This document shows positions 37,101 to 48,428 of a DNA stretch of 64,000 nt, one piece after another. Source of the DNA: Parasponia andersonii (lineage: Eukaryota; Streptophyta; Magnoliopsida; Rosales; Cannabaceae); the NCBI GenBank assembly GCA_002914805.1, contig JXTB01000290.1, positions 429,839 to 493,838 on the forward strand, read 5' to 3'. The position numbers were made by a program, and so were the translations under genes. Within the stretch, counting starts at the first letter, position 1. Each line of letters opens with the position of its first letter. The notes beneath the pieces are model-generated. The model did no database searches, was not told the DNA's origin, and saw nothing but the letters and a program-made list of their open reading frames with translations.

Positions 37101-39503
37101 ACTAGTCACTTCAAACTAACTAAGGAATAGTCACCCTTAACAGAGCAGGACCAAGCTTATATGGCCAAGGTACCATATTCTTCTGCTATTGGCAGCGTTA
37201 TGTATTCTATGGTATATACCAGACTAGATATAGCACATGCAGTAAGAGTTGTGAGCCGATATATGAGCAATCCGAGAAAACAACACTGGGAAGCGGTGAA
37301 GTGGATTCTTAGGTATTTGAGAGGCACCAGCAACATGGCCTTATGCTTTAAAAAGTCAGATTTGTGTCTACAGGGCTATGCTGATGCTGACATGGCTGGT
37401 GATATAGACGGTAGGAAGAGTACCATTGGATATGTGTTTACATTAGGTGGTACAGCAGTCATCTGGGTCTCAAAACTACAAAAGATTGTCGCTCTATTCA
37501 CTACTGAAGCAGAGTATGTTGCGATGACAGAAGCAAGCAAGGAGTTGATCTGGTTGCAGAGCTTCTTGGAAGAACTGGGTTAGAATTATGGGAAGAAAAC
37601 TTTGCATTGTGACAATCAAAGTGCTATTCATCTTATGAAGAACCCTGTGTATCATGCACGGACAAAGCATATACAGATTCAGTATCACTTCATACGCTCA
37701 GCTTTGGAAGATGGAGTCTTGGTGCTAGAGAAGATTTCACGAAGCAAGAATGCAACGGATATGTTAAAGAAGACGGTGACCGTTGACAAACTGAAGCTGT
37801 ATTCGGCTTCAATCGACTTGCAAGAATAACAATGGTGAGATTAACCGCTGCATTGATCGAGTGTGAAGACATAATTAAAGTTAGTCTTCAAGTGGGAGAT
37901 TATTAACGTGTGAAGTGTAAAGAGCATTAATTGCTCTTATCATGTGCCAACAAAGACACAGTTATCTAACCGTGTAATGAGCATTAAACGCTCTTGCCAG
38001 CTAACAAAACACAGCACAAACCGTGTACAAAATGTGTGATATATAAGGAAATTATGAGGAAAAAACGTGTAAAAAACTAGTGGGGGTTGGTTATCTCAAA
38101 CCTATAAATAGAGACCCTATTCCTCATTTGTCTTCGTCCCAAAAAGTGAGAGACGCCAAGTCTTAAAAAGTCAGAGTAAAATTGTGAGATTTTATTCTTT
38201 GAGAGTTAGAGAAAAATGTATTTTTCTCTTGGGTGTATTCAAAGTCTGGGTATAAAGAGTGTTGAGAGTGTTTGTAAACACTTGTAAAGATTTCGTTTCT
38301 CCCTATAGTAAAGATCTGCAGCAGCTCCGTGCACGTACCCAAATTGGTGAACCACGCTAATTTTGTGTTCTGTTTATTTTATTTCGGTATTATTTTTCAC
38401 ATTTATTTTATCACTTCTATTATTGTGTGTTTATTGGGAAGGTTATTCCTTAACAAGAGGGAGGTCTAGTTATTTTGCAAATGATGCAAGGGACCGGCTA
38501 CATTCAAACTTGTGAAGCTCAATGAAAAAGGTGTAATGGATTTTTACTGAAAAAATAAATTAAGAAAAATGATAAAACAGGAATGAGTAATTCACCTATA
38601 ATAACTAATCTTGCAAATTAATTAGGGGGGAGAACACTCACGATCTTGGATAATGAGTGTCCAATCCTACTCTGAAAACTGAAAATTAAGTGTTATATTT
38701 TTAACATGTTTAAGAACCATATCCATACCCATTTGCATTGAATGTGAACTATTAAAGGCAGGTAGTGTAGTACCGAAAAACAAGCATTTCTACACCCCAT
38801 TCGACCATAACAACGTCGAATCAAACACTTCAAATCATCACAAAACTCAGGAAAATATTGCATGTCGAATCAAACACTTCAAAATTATCAAAAAATTAAA
38901 GAAATGTGAATCAAAAAGAGTAAGGCAAAAGAGAAATAAAGACACAAACCATGTTATCAAAGTAATCGTCACACAAGACATGCTTTCCACCTCTTGGGAA
39001 TTGTAGAGTCAGATATCTGTTCTTCGGATACAAAATAGTCCCAAACAACTTCATCCGGCCCTGGAAATGTCAGAGGTAACCAAGTACCCACTCAACATAA
39101 ATTTTCTATCGTTTTCTCAGGAAACCAAAAAAAAAACAGAAAAGGAAAAATAAGACGGAGAAAATTAAGTAACCTGAGGGAAATTGAGGTAGAGAATAGG
39201 GTTCTTGGTGCCCAAATCCTTGAGCTCGCCAATCTTTCCACCACCGATCGGAGCGAGGAGGCCTGGGAAGGAGAAGAGGAACCTGTTCTTCCTCTGAGAT
39301 TTCTTGACGATGTCTCTTCCATGGTGCTTGGCCACCATTTTCGAAGGGCTAAGCGGTGAGTTGGGCTTAGCAGGAGTATCGGAGAGTATGTTGTTGGAGA
39401 AGGCGAGATTTTTGAGCCTCTTCCGCTCTGTGGTCTCTGGACTCGTATCCTCACCACCTTCCCCGACCTTCTTCTTCTTCTTCAATGAAGTCGCTCCCGC
39501 CAT
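28109..39503 (-). CDS. RHL1: ROOT HAIRLESS 1 (RHL1/HYP7), topoisomerase VI complex subunit
   Basis: RHL1 is a nuclear plant protein that binds the plant topoisomerase VI complex and is needed for endoreduplication and root-hair growth. Exons by GT/AG: 39174-39503, 38950-39060, 32543-32629, 32245-32453, 31322-31400, 30847-31077, 30103-30142, 29922-29965, 29727-29775, 29299-29333, 28399-28446 and 28109-28144; 1299 nt, 432 residues. The conserved core is residues about 50-175 (KHHGRDIVKKSQRKNRFLFSFPG-type, then LYPKNRYLTL and WWIGRQAENPEEA). A Lys-rich N-terminus, the ATPVRHSSRTAGK word, the VQATISTLFKKVEEK block and an acidic tail ending in DGSDEDWAA follow. It is longer than the roughly 355-residue Arabidopsis protein because of the small 3' exons. 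The start at 39503 fits the family; an upstream in-frame ATG at 39707 is less likely. Intron 2 (6320 bp) holds a Copia element. Confidence 0.92.
32742..32867. repeat. 63-bp tandem duplication in RHL1 intron 2
   Basis: Two copies of a 63-bp unit starting TTGTAACCC (32742 and 32805) lie head to tail, with only a few differences. This is a local duplication in host intron sequence, outside the Copia element. Confidence 0.9.
33335..33361. repeat. (TG)n(AG)n microsatellite at the Copia insertion site
   Basis: A TG run passes into an AG run directly before the 5' LTR. The last five bases, AGAGG (33357-33361), are the left copy of the target duplication. Confidence 0.9.
33362..33910 (+). repeat. 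5' LTR of the Copia element
   Basis: The LTR begins TGTTAACGTG and ends CCTAACA. A TATAAATA word (33563-33570, CCTATAAATAAGG) is a likely promoter. It matches the 3' LTR along its whole length with a few small gaps. Confidence 0.93.
33911..33924 (+). other. primer binding site of the Copia element
   Basis: ACTGGTATGAGAGT follows the 5' LTR directly. It resembles the TGGTATCAGAGC site that pairs with initiator methionine tRNA, used by most plant Copia elements. Confidence 0.8.
33950..34720 (+). pseudogene. Copia gag region
   Basis: The region starts near 33950 and ends with a CCHC zinc knuckle (CWNCGKTGHIKKNC, 34647-34688) that binds element RNA. A gag core (HLMKKLFYLKMGEG, near 34240) is typical of the UBN2/Copia gag family. 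It is part of a broken fossil. Confidence 0.88.
34720..37830 (+). pseudogene. Copia pol region (protease, integrase, reverse transcriptase, RNase H)
   Basis: In order: the protease word WVLDSGA (near 34790), a pre-integrase zinc segment (near 35175-35290), an integrase core with FIDDSS, LRSDNGREY and NGVAERMNRTL (about 35400-35690), reverse transcriptase with LYGLKQALRQW and YVDDILIVG (about 36340-37060), and RNase H with TTEAEYVAMTEASKE and HCDNQSAIHLM (about 37370-37650). It is broken in several places. Confidence 0.92.
37901..38455 (+). repeat. 3' LTR of the Copia element
   Basis: This 555-bp LTR follows a purine tract (AAGTGGGAGAT, 37890-37900) and ends CCTTAACA at 38455, next to the second AGAGG target copy. 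Differences from the 5' LTR are scattered, mostly transitions. Confidence 0.93.
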
Positions 39504-39670
39504 TGTTGCCGACGGAAAGCTCAGGGGTTTTGGATTCGGGTTTGGGTGGGTTTGGGTTTGGGACGAAGGCGGTAACCATCTAACATTCCCTTCTGTGCTT
39601 CTAGGCAACCCAAACACTTCCGCTTCCCTTTTTTTAGACTTTTTCCCCCTATTGTGTCCAAAGTTTTCTT

Positions 39671-39680
39671 TATTATATAT
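39671..39680 (-). promoter_or_regulatory. candidate TATA box for RHL1
   Basis: On the minus strand ATATATAATA lies about 170 bp before the RHL1 start codon. The position is plausible but the sequence context is AT-rich. Confidence 0.25.
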
Positions 39681-39719
39681 TGGCCTTGAATTTTTCTTTA
39701 ATTGCATTTAGATACCTTA

Positions 39720-42700
39720 CGCATAGGGCTGCACCACAATTTTAGAAAACCCGATCCGACCCGGTATCTTGAAACCAAACGAGTGTACTCAAATTTTTGG
39801 ATAAAATCCGACCAAATCCAAAGGTTTTTGGTTAGGATAAGGGTATAGATTTTGGGCAATTTAGTATCCGAACCCGCTATTATTATTAAAAAAAATCTTA
39901 AAATTGTTCTTTAATAATTTATTTCTCTTTTTTTTTCTTTTTTGGTTTCAATGTTTACGAGATTATATGTATTGTACAAATAGTTAATTATACATAAAAT
40001 AGAAAAAAAAAATCAAAATTGATTATTATGTGGTAAAATGAAAAGAAAAAAAAAGTTATATACTTTTATAAAACCCAATTTACCCAAAATCTGAAAATCC
40101 ATTCCTTGTCGGTCCAGAGGTGCTTGTTTTTATATACCTGAATCTAAATACCCAAAATCTAACTTGATGTGCTACTTACGCATTATTTTTTGGATAATGC
40201 TAAGTATATTAAAATTTGTGCTAAATTTTTAATACACATGTGGTATTTGAATTAGCACTATTTAATTAGTATTTTAAAATCTATCACAAATAAGTTAATC
40301 ACATTCACCAATTAAATGTTGCCAACTTACATGTTAGATATGTTGATATTAAAAATTTGATAAAAATTTTAGTAAACATAACATTATCCTTATTTTTTTT
40401 GGCATCTATTAGTCCTTTTTGATTTTTTATTTCTTTTTCCAAAAAACTCCTTTTAGAATTAAGAGTCTTATGGAAAATTAAACTATTAATCCTTAACATC
40501 TCACCTTTTTAAGGTAATTATTTTTTATTCATGGGTGCTATTGCTATTTTGACATAGCGTAGGAAAGGCAGTGTTAAGTTTCTGTTTTTTACTTCTTCTT
40601 TTTTTTTGACATTCATTCGATTTCCCAATGAAAAGTCCTTTTTACACCCACTGGTCATATGAAAATTTATTTTCCCAAATTGGGTTTAGGGACAATTACC
40701 TGTTTATATTAAAAGCAGAATTAATTTTTAAAATAAAAATAACAACATAATTAAGTGGTAAATTTTATTGATTTTTTAGCCTCATTCTGACCAAAAAAAG
40801 GAAAAACAAACTTGAATTTCCCTGTTTTTTCGGTCCTTCTTTCAAAGAAGTGATTTATTGGATTAGTCTTTTTTTTTTTTGGTCTTCATCTTTTTTTTTT
40901 TTTTAATACTGAATGAATTTCTTCTTCTTCTTTAGCCATGGCATTTACTTGATCAGAGTTTCGGTAGAGTTTAGTTTTCCTTTTATCTTACACATTAGAA
41001 TTACTATATTTGATTTTGTTTCTTCTTTCTTAATATACCGTAACGAGTTTATTTATTTATCTAGAAAAATTCTAGCTACACTCTCTTCTATATTCTCATT
41101 GTTTGATTTGTGAGCTCTATTATTATTTGTTATATTTTAAATTTGTTCTGTTATTACAAGGTGAATCTATTTTTATACCTCTCACACTTTTGTCTATTCT
41201 TCCTCCTACACATTTTGTTAATAATATTTTTATTACTAAAAAACCTTTTATTAGAATTATTTTTAGTACATAAACTGTTGTTTGAATAGGAGGATTGTTT
41301 ACAAACATCTCTTAAATACATTAAGGGAAAAAAACTCTTCTCACCCCATTCTTAAACTCACAATTTATCTTGAAGCTTGAATCTTAACTTCTATGTAGAT
41401 GGCATAAGAAATTATAGCTTAATTAGTTATTTCTTAATTATTAAACAAGAGGAACTTGTAAATGGATATAAGGATATTGACATGACCGATTCTTAAGATT
41501 GTGATCATCGCAAAATAATGATTTTTTCCTTTTCCTCTATCCGATTAAGATCTAGTTTGAACATTAACATATAAATTGTTTGTTTTTTTAAAGGTTATTT
41601 AGAACCTAAATTTGTAAAATGTATAAACATCTTTAAAAACAAAGGTTCTCCCTAATATGTATTTTCATTTTAATGGTTTAGAACGTACAGATAATGAAGG
41701 TAAATAAAAAAATATATATATGTACACATACAACTCATGTTTAACTTACACAGTAGTTTCATTTTGTTTTTTGAAAAACGGTGTAGCCATATCAGCAATG
41801 AAAAGAAGAAACATAAAAGAAAAGAATGAAGAACAACAATGAGCACAAATAGAAAGGAGAAAATCCAAGACAGATGAGGGGTGAGACGAGAATAAATAAA
41901 ATTAGATCAAAGATAATTTAGGAAAATTTAGAGGTATAAAAAATAGTAATTAATTTTAAATTTTAATAAAAGATGTGGTTTTAGAAAGAATATGTATGTA
42001 GTAGAGAGAAGTGTGACAATAGAAAATAAATGAAAATATGATAATATATGAAAATGTTTTAGTAGAGCCCAGGAGAGAGTGAAAAAGAGTGTTATTAGCA
42101 CTATTTTTTTTAATTACTTTTCCTACTTTATTTGGTTGATCTCAATTAAATCACTATGTAATTTAGGTTATCACATCCCCATTAGCTAGCAAAATCCAAT
42201 TTTGTGCCTACTTGCAGAATAAAATATAGCAAAAATTACCAAATTATCCCTTGGTTTTGAAAAATAAAACTAAAAAGAATAAGAAGCTAAATCAACCCGA
42301 GCCACATGGATGCAATGCAATTCCGTTTTGAGTGGGTTCTATTAAATAGATTTAATAAAAAATATGGCTTATTGTTCTACTGTGAGAAGATGCCAGTGAA
42401 ATCTGCCCACTCGGAATTATAACTTATAATTAAAAAGTTAAGGTGACCAACATTTTCGTACTTCAAGAAATTTTTTAAGATGACCAACGTATCCTTACTT
42501 TAACACCATTAATTAACTTTTAAAAAAAATTTAGAAAAACATTATATTGACTTTTCCTCTTCAAATCTTCTCGGTTTTCCCAGCCTTTTTTTTTTTTTTG
42601 GTTCTTTTTTCCTTTTCACCTTCTACCGTTTGTTTTTAGGGTTACACGATTGTTATAATAATGATCTTTTTGTTACGAACTTTTAATTTTTTAACAGATT

Positions 42701-43104
42701 ATAGTCATAAACAAAGCGTATAATTAGGTAATTTTTACTTCTATGAGTCAAATTCGTATTTTTAGCCATAATTACTAATTTATGTACTTTGCACAATATT
42801 CGTTTATATTAAAAGATTAACAGTTCATGGAAAAAAAAATTATCATTATTACAATAATTGTATAAGTCTTGGTAATTTACTATGTAAGTTAAAAATTTAA
42901 AATTTTATTCTTGACCAAAGTTATTAATCTTTGTACTATGTAATGACTTATTTTTGTTAAATATTTAATATTTTAAGACAAAAGGATCATTATTATTAAT
43001 AATTATATAATTCATAGATCATTACTATATAAGTTTAAAAATTCAAAAGGTAAAGTAATACAATAGGCATAATTTAGGGACTTCTAATACCCTTATTTTT
43101 TTTG
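39720..43104. other. AT-rich spacer between RHL1 and Tat copy 2, with degenerate repeats
   Basis: No gene is seen; the open frames have no known domain. The part at 39730-40170 repeats words such as AACCCGATCCGACCCGG and TACCCAAAATCT, a style common in worn plant hAT-type MITEs. The segments near 41080-41230 and 41930-42110 look loosely inverted (TTTTTATACCTCT and its complement). A foldback follows at 42647-42862. Confidence 0.45.
42647..42862. repeat. foldback repeat, about 45-bp inverted arms
   Basis: The left arm (about 42647-42692, with TTATAATAATGATC) pairs with the right arm (about 42812-42862, with ATCATTATTACAATAATTG). The arms are imperfect. It is probably a small MITE; the target duplication was not resolved in the AT-rich flank. 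Confidence 0.55.
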
Positions 43105-43425
43105 GAATGTATTTGTTTGGTTACAGGTTTAGAGTTAAGTTTTATCCTTGCAAGTTAAGTTTAACCATATTAATAAAAAGGGTAAATTTTGTATTAATTT
43201 TCTTATCCAAAGGGATATTTTTCGTTATTTTTCCAAAACCATATGGATAAACTAAAGGGACAACTCAATTAATCTCTAGATTTTCATAAATAACAAAAGA
43301 TCACACTAGATTAGTAAATTAAGATAAATCCTGCTCCCATGACGATTGACTAATATGGTCAAAAACATTCCAAAAGACAAAATTATTCTTATTGTGAACC
43401 TGTAACCAAACAAATATAACCAAAA
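43105..43425. repeat. foldback repeat with a 20-bp perfect inverted core (MITE-like)
   Basis: TATTTGTTTGGTTACAGGTT at 43110-43129 is exactly inverted at 43398-43417. Similarity continues inward, with ACCATATTAAT against ACCATATTAGT. The span is about 320 bp, without a coding frame. It is likely a non-autonomous DNA element whose family I cannot name. Confidence 0.7.
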
Positions 43426-43504
43426 ACTACAAATGGTGATGAGTGAAAGACAGTTAATTAGGAGAAAAATAATAAGAAGATCTAATGAAAGAGAATTTGA
43501 GACA

Positions 43505-44342
43505 TGTTGGAGCAGTTTTCACCAGCTGTCCACGTGTCTCTGAACTGCCAGTATTGTATCCTCTAACTGTCCACGTGTCTTTGCTATCCCAAAATACTCC
43601 CGGCTTCGAGCAGGGTCGGAGAGGCGGGGGTGGCCACCTGCAAAGACTCTCTGATGCTTAAGTCAGATATTTACCCCAGAGATTGAGTAGCAAAGATTCA
43701 ATTTTTCTCTGTATCTATATGAATATATCTTTGTTTCTTGCTCATAAACTTTTAAATATTTCTTTTTGTATGCATACATGTCTCTCTTTTGAGGACACAT
43801 GGCTCATATATATATATAGTCCTGAAATTGTGAATCTCCTAGTTCTCAATCTCAGGACCGAGTACCTTTTTCGTCAAGACTTTCTCCAAAGGTCACAGGC
43901 TGAGATTACAGTGATCCTCCCTACACTGCTGTAGCCTAGTTTTCGCCGTCTCCTATGGCTCGAGTCTGTCAGATGCGAGATTTGGACAAATTGTCGTTCT
44001 GTCAGGACGGCTTACCCCCTGCGCACACCTACTCAAGATCGCATTAAATGCTATGCCTGTGTCTAGAGCTGTGAGTTGCTTTTCATTGTACTCTGGTAGA
44101 AGACCCTTGAGCTTCCAACCCCCAATTGTCGAGGTAAGAATCGGACTAGGCCGAGTCCATCCAGGGTCTGGGATGGACTCGGCCCTAACCCCAGACAACC
44201 CAATGGCCGATGTGGTACCACGTGCGACTCGCGTGGCCTTTAGCTAGTCACCCTCGACACATGTCGGACGGTGTGCCATGTTTGTGACATGTTCTACCAC
44301 TTAATCGTCCACGTGGTATATGATTTGGGAACAGGTCCCACA
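43505..44342 (-). repeat. 3' LTR of Tat copy 2
   Basis: On the + strand it runs from TGTTGGAGC to GGTCCCACA; read on its own strand it starts TGTGGG and ends GCTCCAACA. It contains TATATATATATAG near 43807-43819. It aligns with the right LTR over its whole length. Confidence 0.93.
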
Positions 44343-44357
44343 ACTACCCCCATTTCC
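44343..44357 (-). other. polypurine tract of Tat copy 2
   Basis: The minus strand reads GGAAATGGGGGTAGT directly before the LTR start, matching the tract of copy 1. Confidence 0.8.
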
Positions 44358-44681
44358 CTACTTGATGGATTCGTATCCATCAAGTGAGGAAATCGTTTCT
44401 CCGTTCTTCCAATTTGAGGGATACACATGGCTCCCCCTTGCCGATACGGAGGCACGCCATCCCATGTCACAAATTTTTTTTTTATTTTCGAAGTTCCGAC
44501 GGTTCGGTCTCCCTTGCTCTGCCCTTTTCCAGAAAAACTCTTCGGCTCCCCCTCTATAAAAGCCACATTTATGCTCATTTGCTACTTTACTAAAATCTTC
44601 AATTATTCTAGCCTTGTAAAATCTTAGGGTTTCCGACTTCTCCCATTTCTAGAGACTTTTGCTCTTTCGATCGTATCCAGA

Positions 44682-47600
44682 ATGATGGCCTCGAATCAAG
44701 ATCAGGAATTGCGCCCCGTCGTGGACTCGAAGTTGGATTCGCTGAGGAGACAGCTCTGCCTCCCTGGAGGAGTCACGCTACAAAGGGTCGAGGGCCCCGT
44801 GGATTGGTATCTATGTCCCTCTGCCCCCGAAGACTCTATTATTTTGGGAAGAAAACATCTAGAATAGTTGCGATTCCCTCTTCCTCCTCTAATCCACTAG
44901 TTCTTCGCTTTGACGGGGATCCATCTGATGCAGTTAAATGCAAACGGGGTCATGATTCTGATGGGGATCTCCGCCCTGTCAGTTCTTTATAACCTGTATA
45001 TCGACTTGGAGGTGGTCTTTTATACTTACAAACTCACCCTCATCCCCAAAAAGAGTTCCTACCCCACCTTTTACCTTCAATCGCTCCTGGGACGTCACAT
45101 TTTCTGGGGCTTGCCGAGGTCGGACAAGTAATGGGACTCCCACTCTAGGCTATACGCCGTTGGAGAGGCGTGGAGCTCCCCTTGGGTGAATGGAGAGCAC
45201 TTCCAAATTCCCTTAGTTTTCCTGCAGAGAAGTTCTAGGTCGTGATTTTCAGGCCTGCGTTCTCCTCGTCCGTTATTGCTCACATTATTTTGTCTTGTGC
45301 AGCCTCTGCAGAAGAAAACAAGTTCGAGCCGCATTTGTCGGCGGGGCGGCTCAAAGGCCTGGAAGGGATCGTCATCTTCAGATCTCCTGGGGACTGCCGA
45401 CACATCCAGGCTGCCCTCAATCCCCAGGTGATGAATATGATACCCAAGATGGTCTCATACCTTCCTTTCCCTCTGGACACCTGGGTCATCACGAAGCACA
45501 TGCAGAGCCGACTTGATGCATCTACCCTGAACCGATTCCACCGGAACGAGCACGAATGCCTCGCCATGGTGGGTCGTCAGGTTATGGCTTCAAGCCAGTT
45601 GGAGAGTTCCAACGACCTGGTGGTGCCGACTAGCCACGTGCTTGAAGAGACTGTGAGGTTCGTGGCTAAAGAGTGCGTCAGGCTCCGTAGGAAGGAAACC
45701 GCCGCCCCTAAGAGGGCTAGAGGTGGGTTCATTTCCGTATCTTTAAGCTTCGTCGATCGGGTTATGGCCGTGGTCTAACCATGTTGCTTGTTCTCTACAA
45801 GTTCTGAGACGAGCGCCTCAACAGACCTCTCCCCCGTCAAGGGGGGTACCGCTGGGCATAAGGCTCACCCCAAGGCAACTACTGGTCGTCGTCTCGTGGT
45901 GTCTTCAGAGGATGAAGTGCCTATGGTCCCCCGCTCCGATGCAAGAGAACCTCCGTCCCGGGAGACATTGGCCACACGGGCCGTATATGGTAAGGGGATG
46001 CCCCTGAGTTTGCCCGGGGGGTCTGCTGTACCAACCTCTTCCACTCTCGACTCTGGTTCGAAAATGAGCGCGGGGTCTGGTGCTGCTTACCTCGGTGGGG
46101 AGATCACCGAGCTCAGTGGAGGGGCTCTGAGGTTGAAATCTCGGCTGTCTTCCCCTCCTCTGGTCCTAATAAAGTGGCACCATGAGGTCGGCTCATCTAA
46201 AGAAGAAGAGGGCCCGGCGGAGAAGAGGGGCAGGGTTGCCCCCTCGTCTGACAGTGATGACGATGGGGTAACGTTGACCCTTTTGAGGAGAAGAAGGTCC
46301 GTGCGCAGTGGACCGTCAAGAGGGGATACACTGCCTCCCGCTGTCGCCGACGGCGCTCCCGGTGGTGCCCGGCTTTCCTCTGTCCCTGCCACTGCTGCTT
46401 TGGGGGTATGCCCAGTCGAGGGAGAGGGTGCCCTCATGGTTGGCAGGGTGGAGTCGCATTCTGCAGATGCGGACAACGCCGAAAGAGAGGGTCCTGCCGC
46501 AGAACCCAAGCTAGAGGCACTCTCCTTGGAGAACGTCGAGCTCGTCGCTAGCTGTACCTTCACGCATGTTTGGCTCATCTAGTTGCCTCCATACTTCTCA
46601 GCATCCTTGCTAGATGTTGACTTTTTTTACTTATCTTGCAGCTAGCCGCCATCCAGTCTTTCTATTCCTCTCGCGTCAGGGCCCTGATCGAGAAGTTGAA
46701 CTCATGCTCTGTACTGGCCGAGCGTAGCGAGGCTGCCCTCGCCGAGTTGAGTTTAGGGTCAGCAGCGCAGTGGCTCATGCCTTGAGTGTTGAGAGGGTCA
46801 GACGTGAGGAGCTAGCTGCGAGACTGGCCAAAGCAGAGGCCGATGGGCTTGCTCAATCCGAGGCTGTCAGACTGGCCCAAAACGAGCTCAAGTTCAAGGA
46901 GCAAGAGCTGTAGAGCGCTGGGGTGGAGATGGGGCTAGCCTTCCTCACTCACAATAGGGCCGTTGATGACACAAAAGAGGCGAGGAAAGACAAAGCCAGA
47001 GCCAAACTGGAGGCCCATTCTTTGCAACGCAGGCTCGACCGGTCGAATGAGGTAAGTCGACATTTTTACTTGGACCACGTAAAATTAATGGAGGCTCAAG
47101 TAGAGTTGTCTTGCAAGCATGGCGAAGACCTTGCTGACATTAACGCCCTTTTGGTCGACTTATCATAGCGACAGGTGGAGCTGAGGCTGACGGCGCTGAG
47201 GGATAGACTAGCGGACGCGGAAAAACTAAAAACGAGGTATCAGAGACAGATGGATGTCCTTTCTGCAGAAAGTTACAGGTCTAGTTGGGAGAACAGGGAA
47301 TTCGAAGGCCACGAGGAGGTGGTAACGCCAGACTAGTTTGATGAGCAGAAAGGCATCGAGAGAGACCATTATTCCGTCAAGTACTACATGCATCAGCTTG
47401 GGGATCGGATCAACATCGCGTACCCCGCTGACGTGCTGAAGATGCTTACCGCGGAAAAGGACGGGCCCTCTACATCCGCCTCTATTGCCAAAGAGCTCAT
47501 CCCTGTTTCCGGTCTGCCAGATCAAACTTCGGAAATCCCTGGCGATCAGCCTGGTCTTGGGGCTTTAACTGGTGAGGGGTCTAGTGCGATCATTTTATCC

Positions 47601-47690
47601 AGCGACGACTCCGACCCTAGTACACCACCCTCCACCGGGACTGGTCCAAGCACCGGAACTGGCTGCGCTCCCCTGGCCGGAGGTAATTAG
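44682..47690 (+). pseudogene. antisense accessory gene region of Tat copy 2
   Basis: This gene region runs on the + strand, opposite to gag-pol of its element. The first block starts at 44682 (MMASNQDQELRPVV) and ends near 45130 with FWGLPRSDK; it resembles the plant 'gypsy-type transposon' (Transposase_28) family. The second block (about 45300-45720) has SAGRLKGLEG and YLPFPLDTWVITKHMQSRLDA. A Ser/acidic middle block lies at about 45800-46560, an Ala/Glu/Arg-rich coiled coil at about 46640-47330, and a Ser/Thr/Pro-rich tail at 47340-47690. The gaps between blocks are bounded by GT and AG words, as introns would be. The same plan occurs in copy 1. Its role is unknown. It is part of a broken fossil. 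Confidence 0.72.
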
Positions 47691-48428
47691 GGTCCCTAAT
47701 TTTGTATATTTGTAAAGTTGACCCTCGTTGATAAAAACAGTGCAATTTTCCTTAGTCTATTCTCTTTTTCTTTATTGACCACGTCCGGGGTAAAGTTGAC
47801 CATTGTTGTAACCGTCTGGAATCGGTCGTATATGATTTCAAGTTATTAGTAAGTCCTCCTCGAGCTATGATCAACTAGATTAGTTCTGGAGATAGGGATG
47901 TTAGCTCTGGCCCATCCGGTTCTAAGGAGATATAACTTATGTTATGACTTGTCTTGGCAGAGTTCGACCTGCATGTGTGGCTGGACTTCTCCTACCCCAA
48001 ATGGGACCACACTCGGAATCAGCTCCAGGAGCTGGTTAATCAATGTCTAGATCCGTCGCTGTAGAGGAAGAGGCTTGGGCTCGGCTCTCATCGGGAGCAG
48101 ACTGGGCGTTACCACTCTAACGTGTCTCTGCGAGTCCGACCAAGACCCGCTTCTTACAGATAGAACCTTTGGGTGCGTGACCCCGTCTATCTTAGTGCCT
48201 GGTGTATGCATAATAAATGTTGTTTGGAGAGGGTTTGCTTCCAACGGGTAAACCTTGACCCCTTTAACCTTTCCTTTGCATGCGGCTAAAATGTTGTCTA
48301 GGAGGGTCCATTTCCAACGGGTAGACCCTGATCCGTGCTTTCCTTTTGGGGCAGGCCGCAAACTTTTGCTGCGCGGCTCTTCCATCTTCGTACATTTTCT
48401 CGGGCGATCGGCAAGAATTTTATTGCAT
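47691..48428. other. spacer of Tat copy 2 between the antisense gene and the tandem repeats
   Basis: This carries the presumed 3' end of the antisense gene and sequence matching 6600-7116 of copy 1 (AEFDLHVWLDFS-like reading near 47960). No separate gene is recognised. Confidence 0.5.

Larger units (their letters stand above)
33362..38455 (+). mobile_element. Ty1/Copia LTR retrotransposon inside RHL1 intron 2, antisense to the gene
   Basis: This is a fossil Copia element of 5094 bp with LTRs of 549 bp (33362-33910) and 555 bp (37901-38455). It is flanked by the exact 5-bp duplication AGAGG (33357-33361 and 38456-38460). Order inside: primer binding site, gag with zinc knuckle, protease, integrase, reverse transcriptase, RNase H, purine tract. 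Integrase before RT is the Copia order. The words resemble the Tnt1/Tork group, which I give as likely only. The coding part is broken, with several breaks. The LTRs differ at about 6-8% of sites by eye, which suggests an insertion a few million years old, depending on the rate assumed. Confidence 0.95.

Noticed and set aside
39503-39707. Upstream in-frame start that would add 68 residues to RHL1
   Set aside because: The added part (Asn/Lys/Pro-rich) has no family match, and the start at 39503 gives the usual N-terminus with the Lys run.
39304-39711. A 135-residue + strand frame opposite RHL1 exon 1
   Set aside because: It is the complement of the conserved RHL1 first exon and has no domain of its own.
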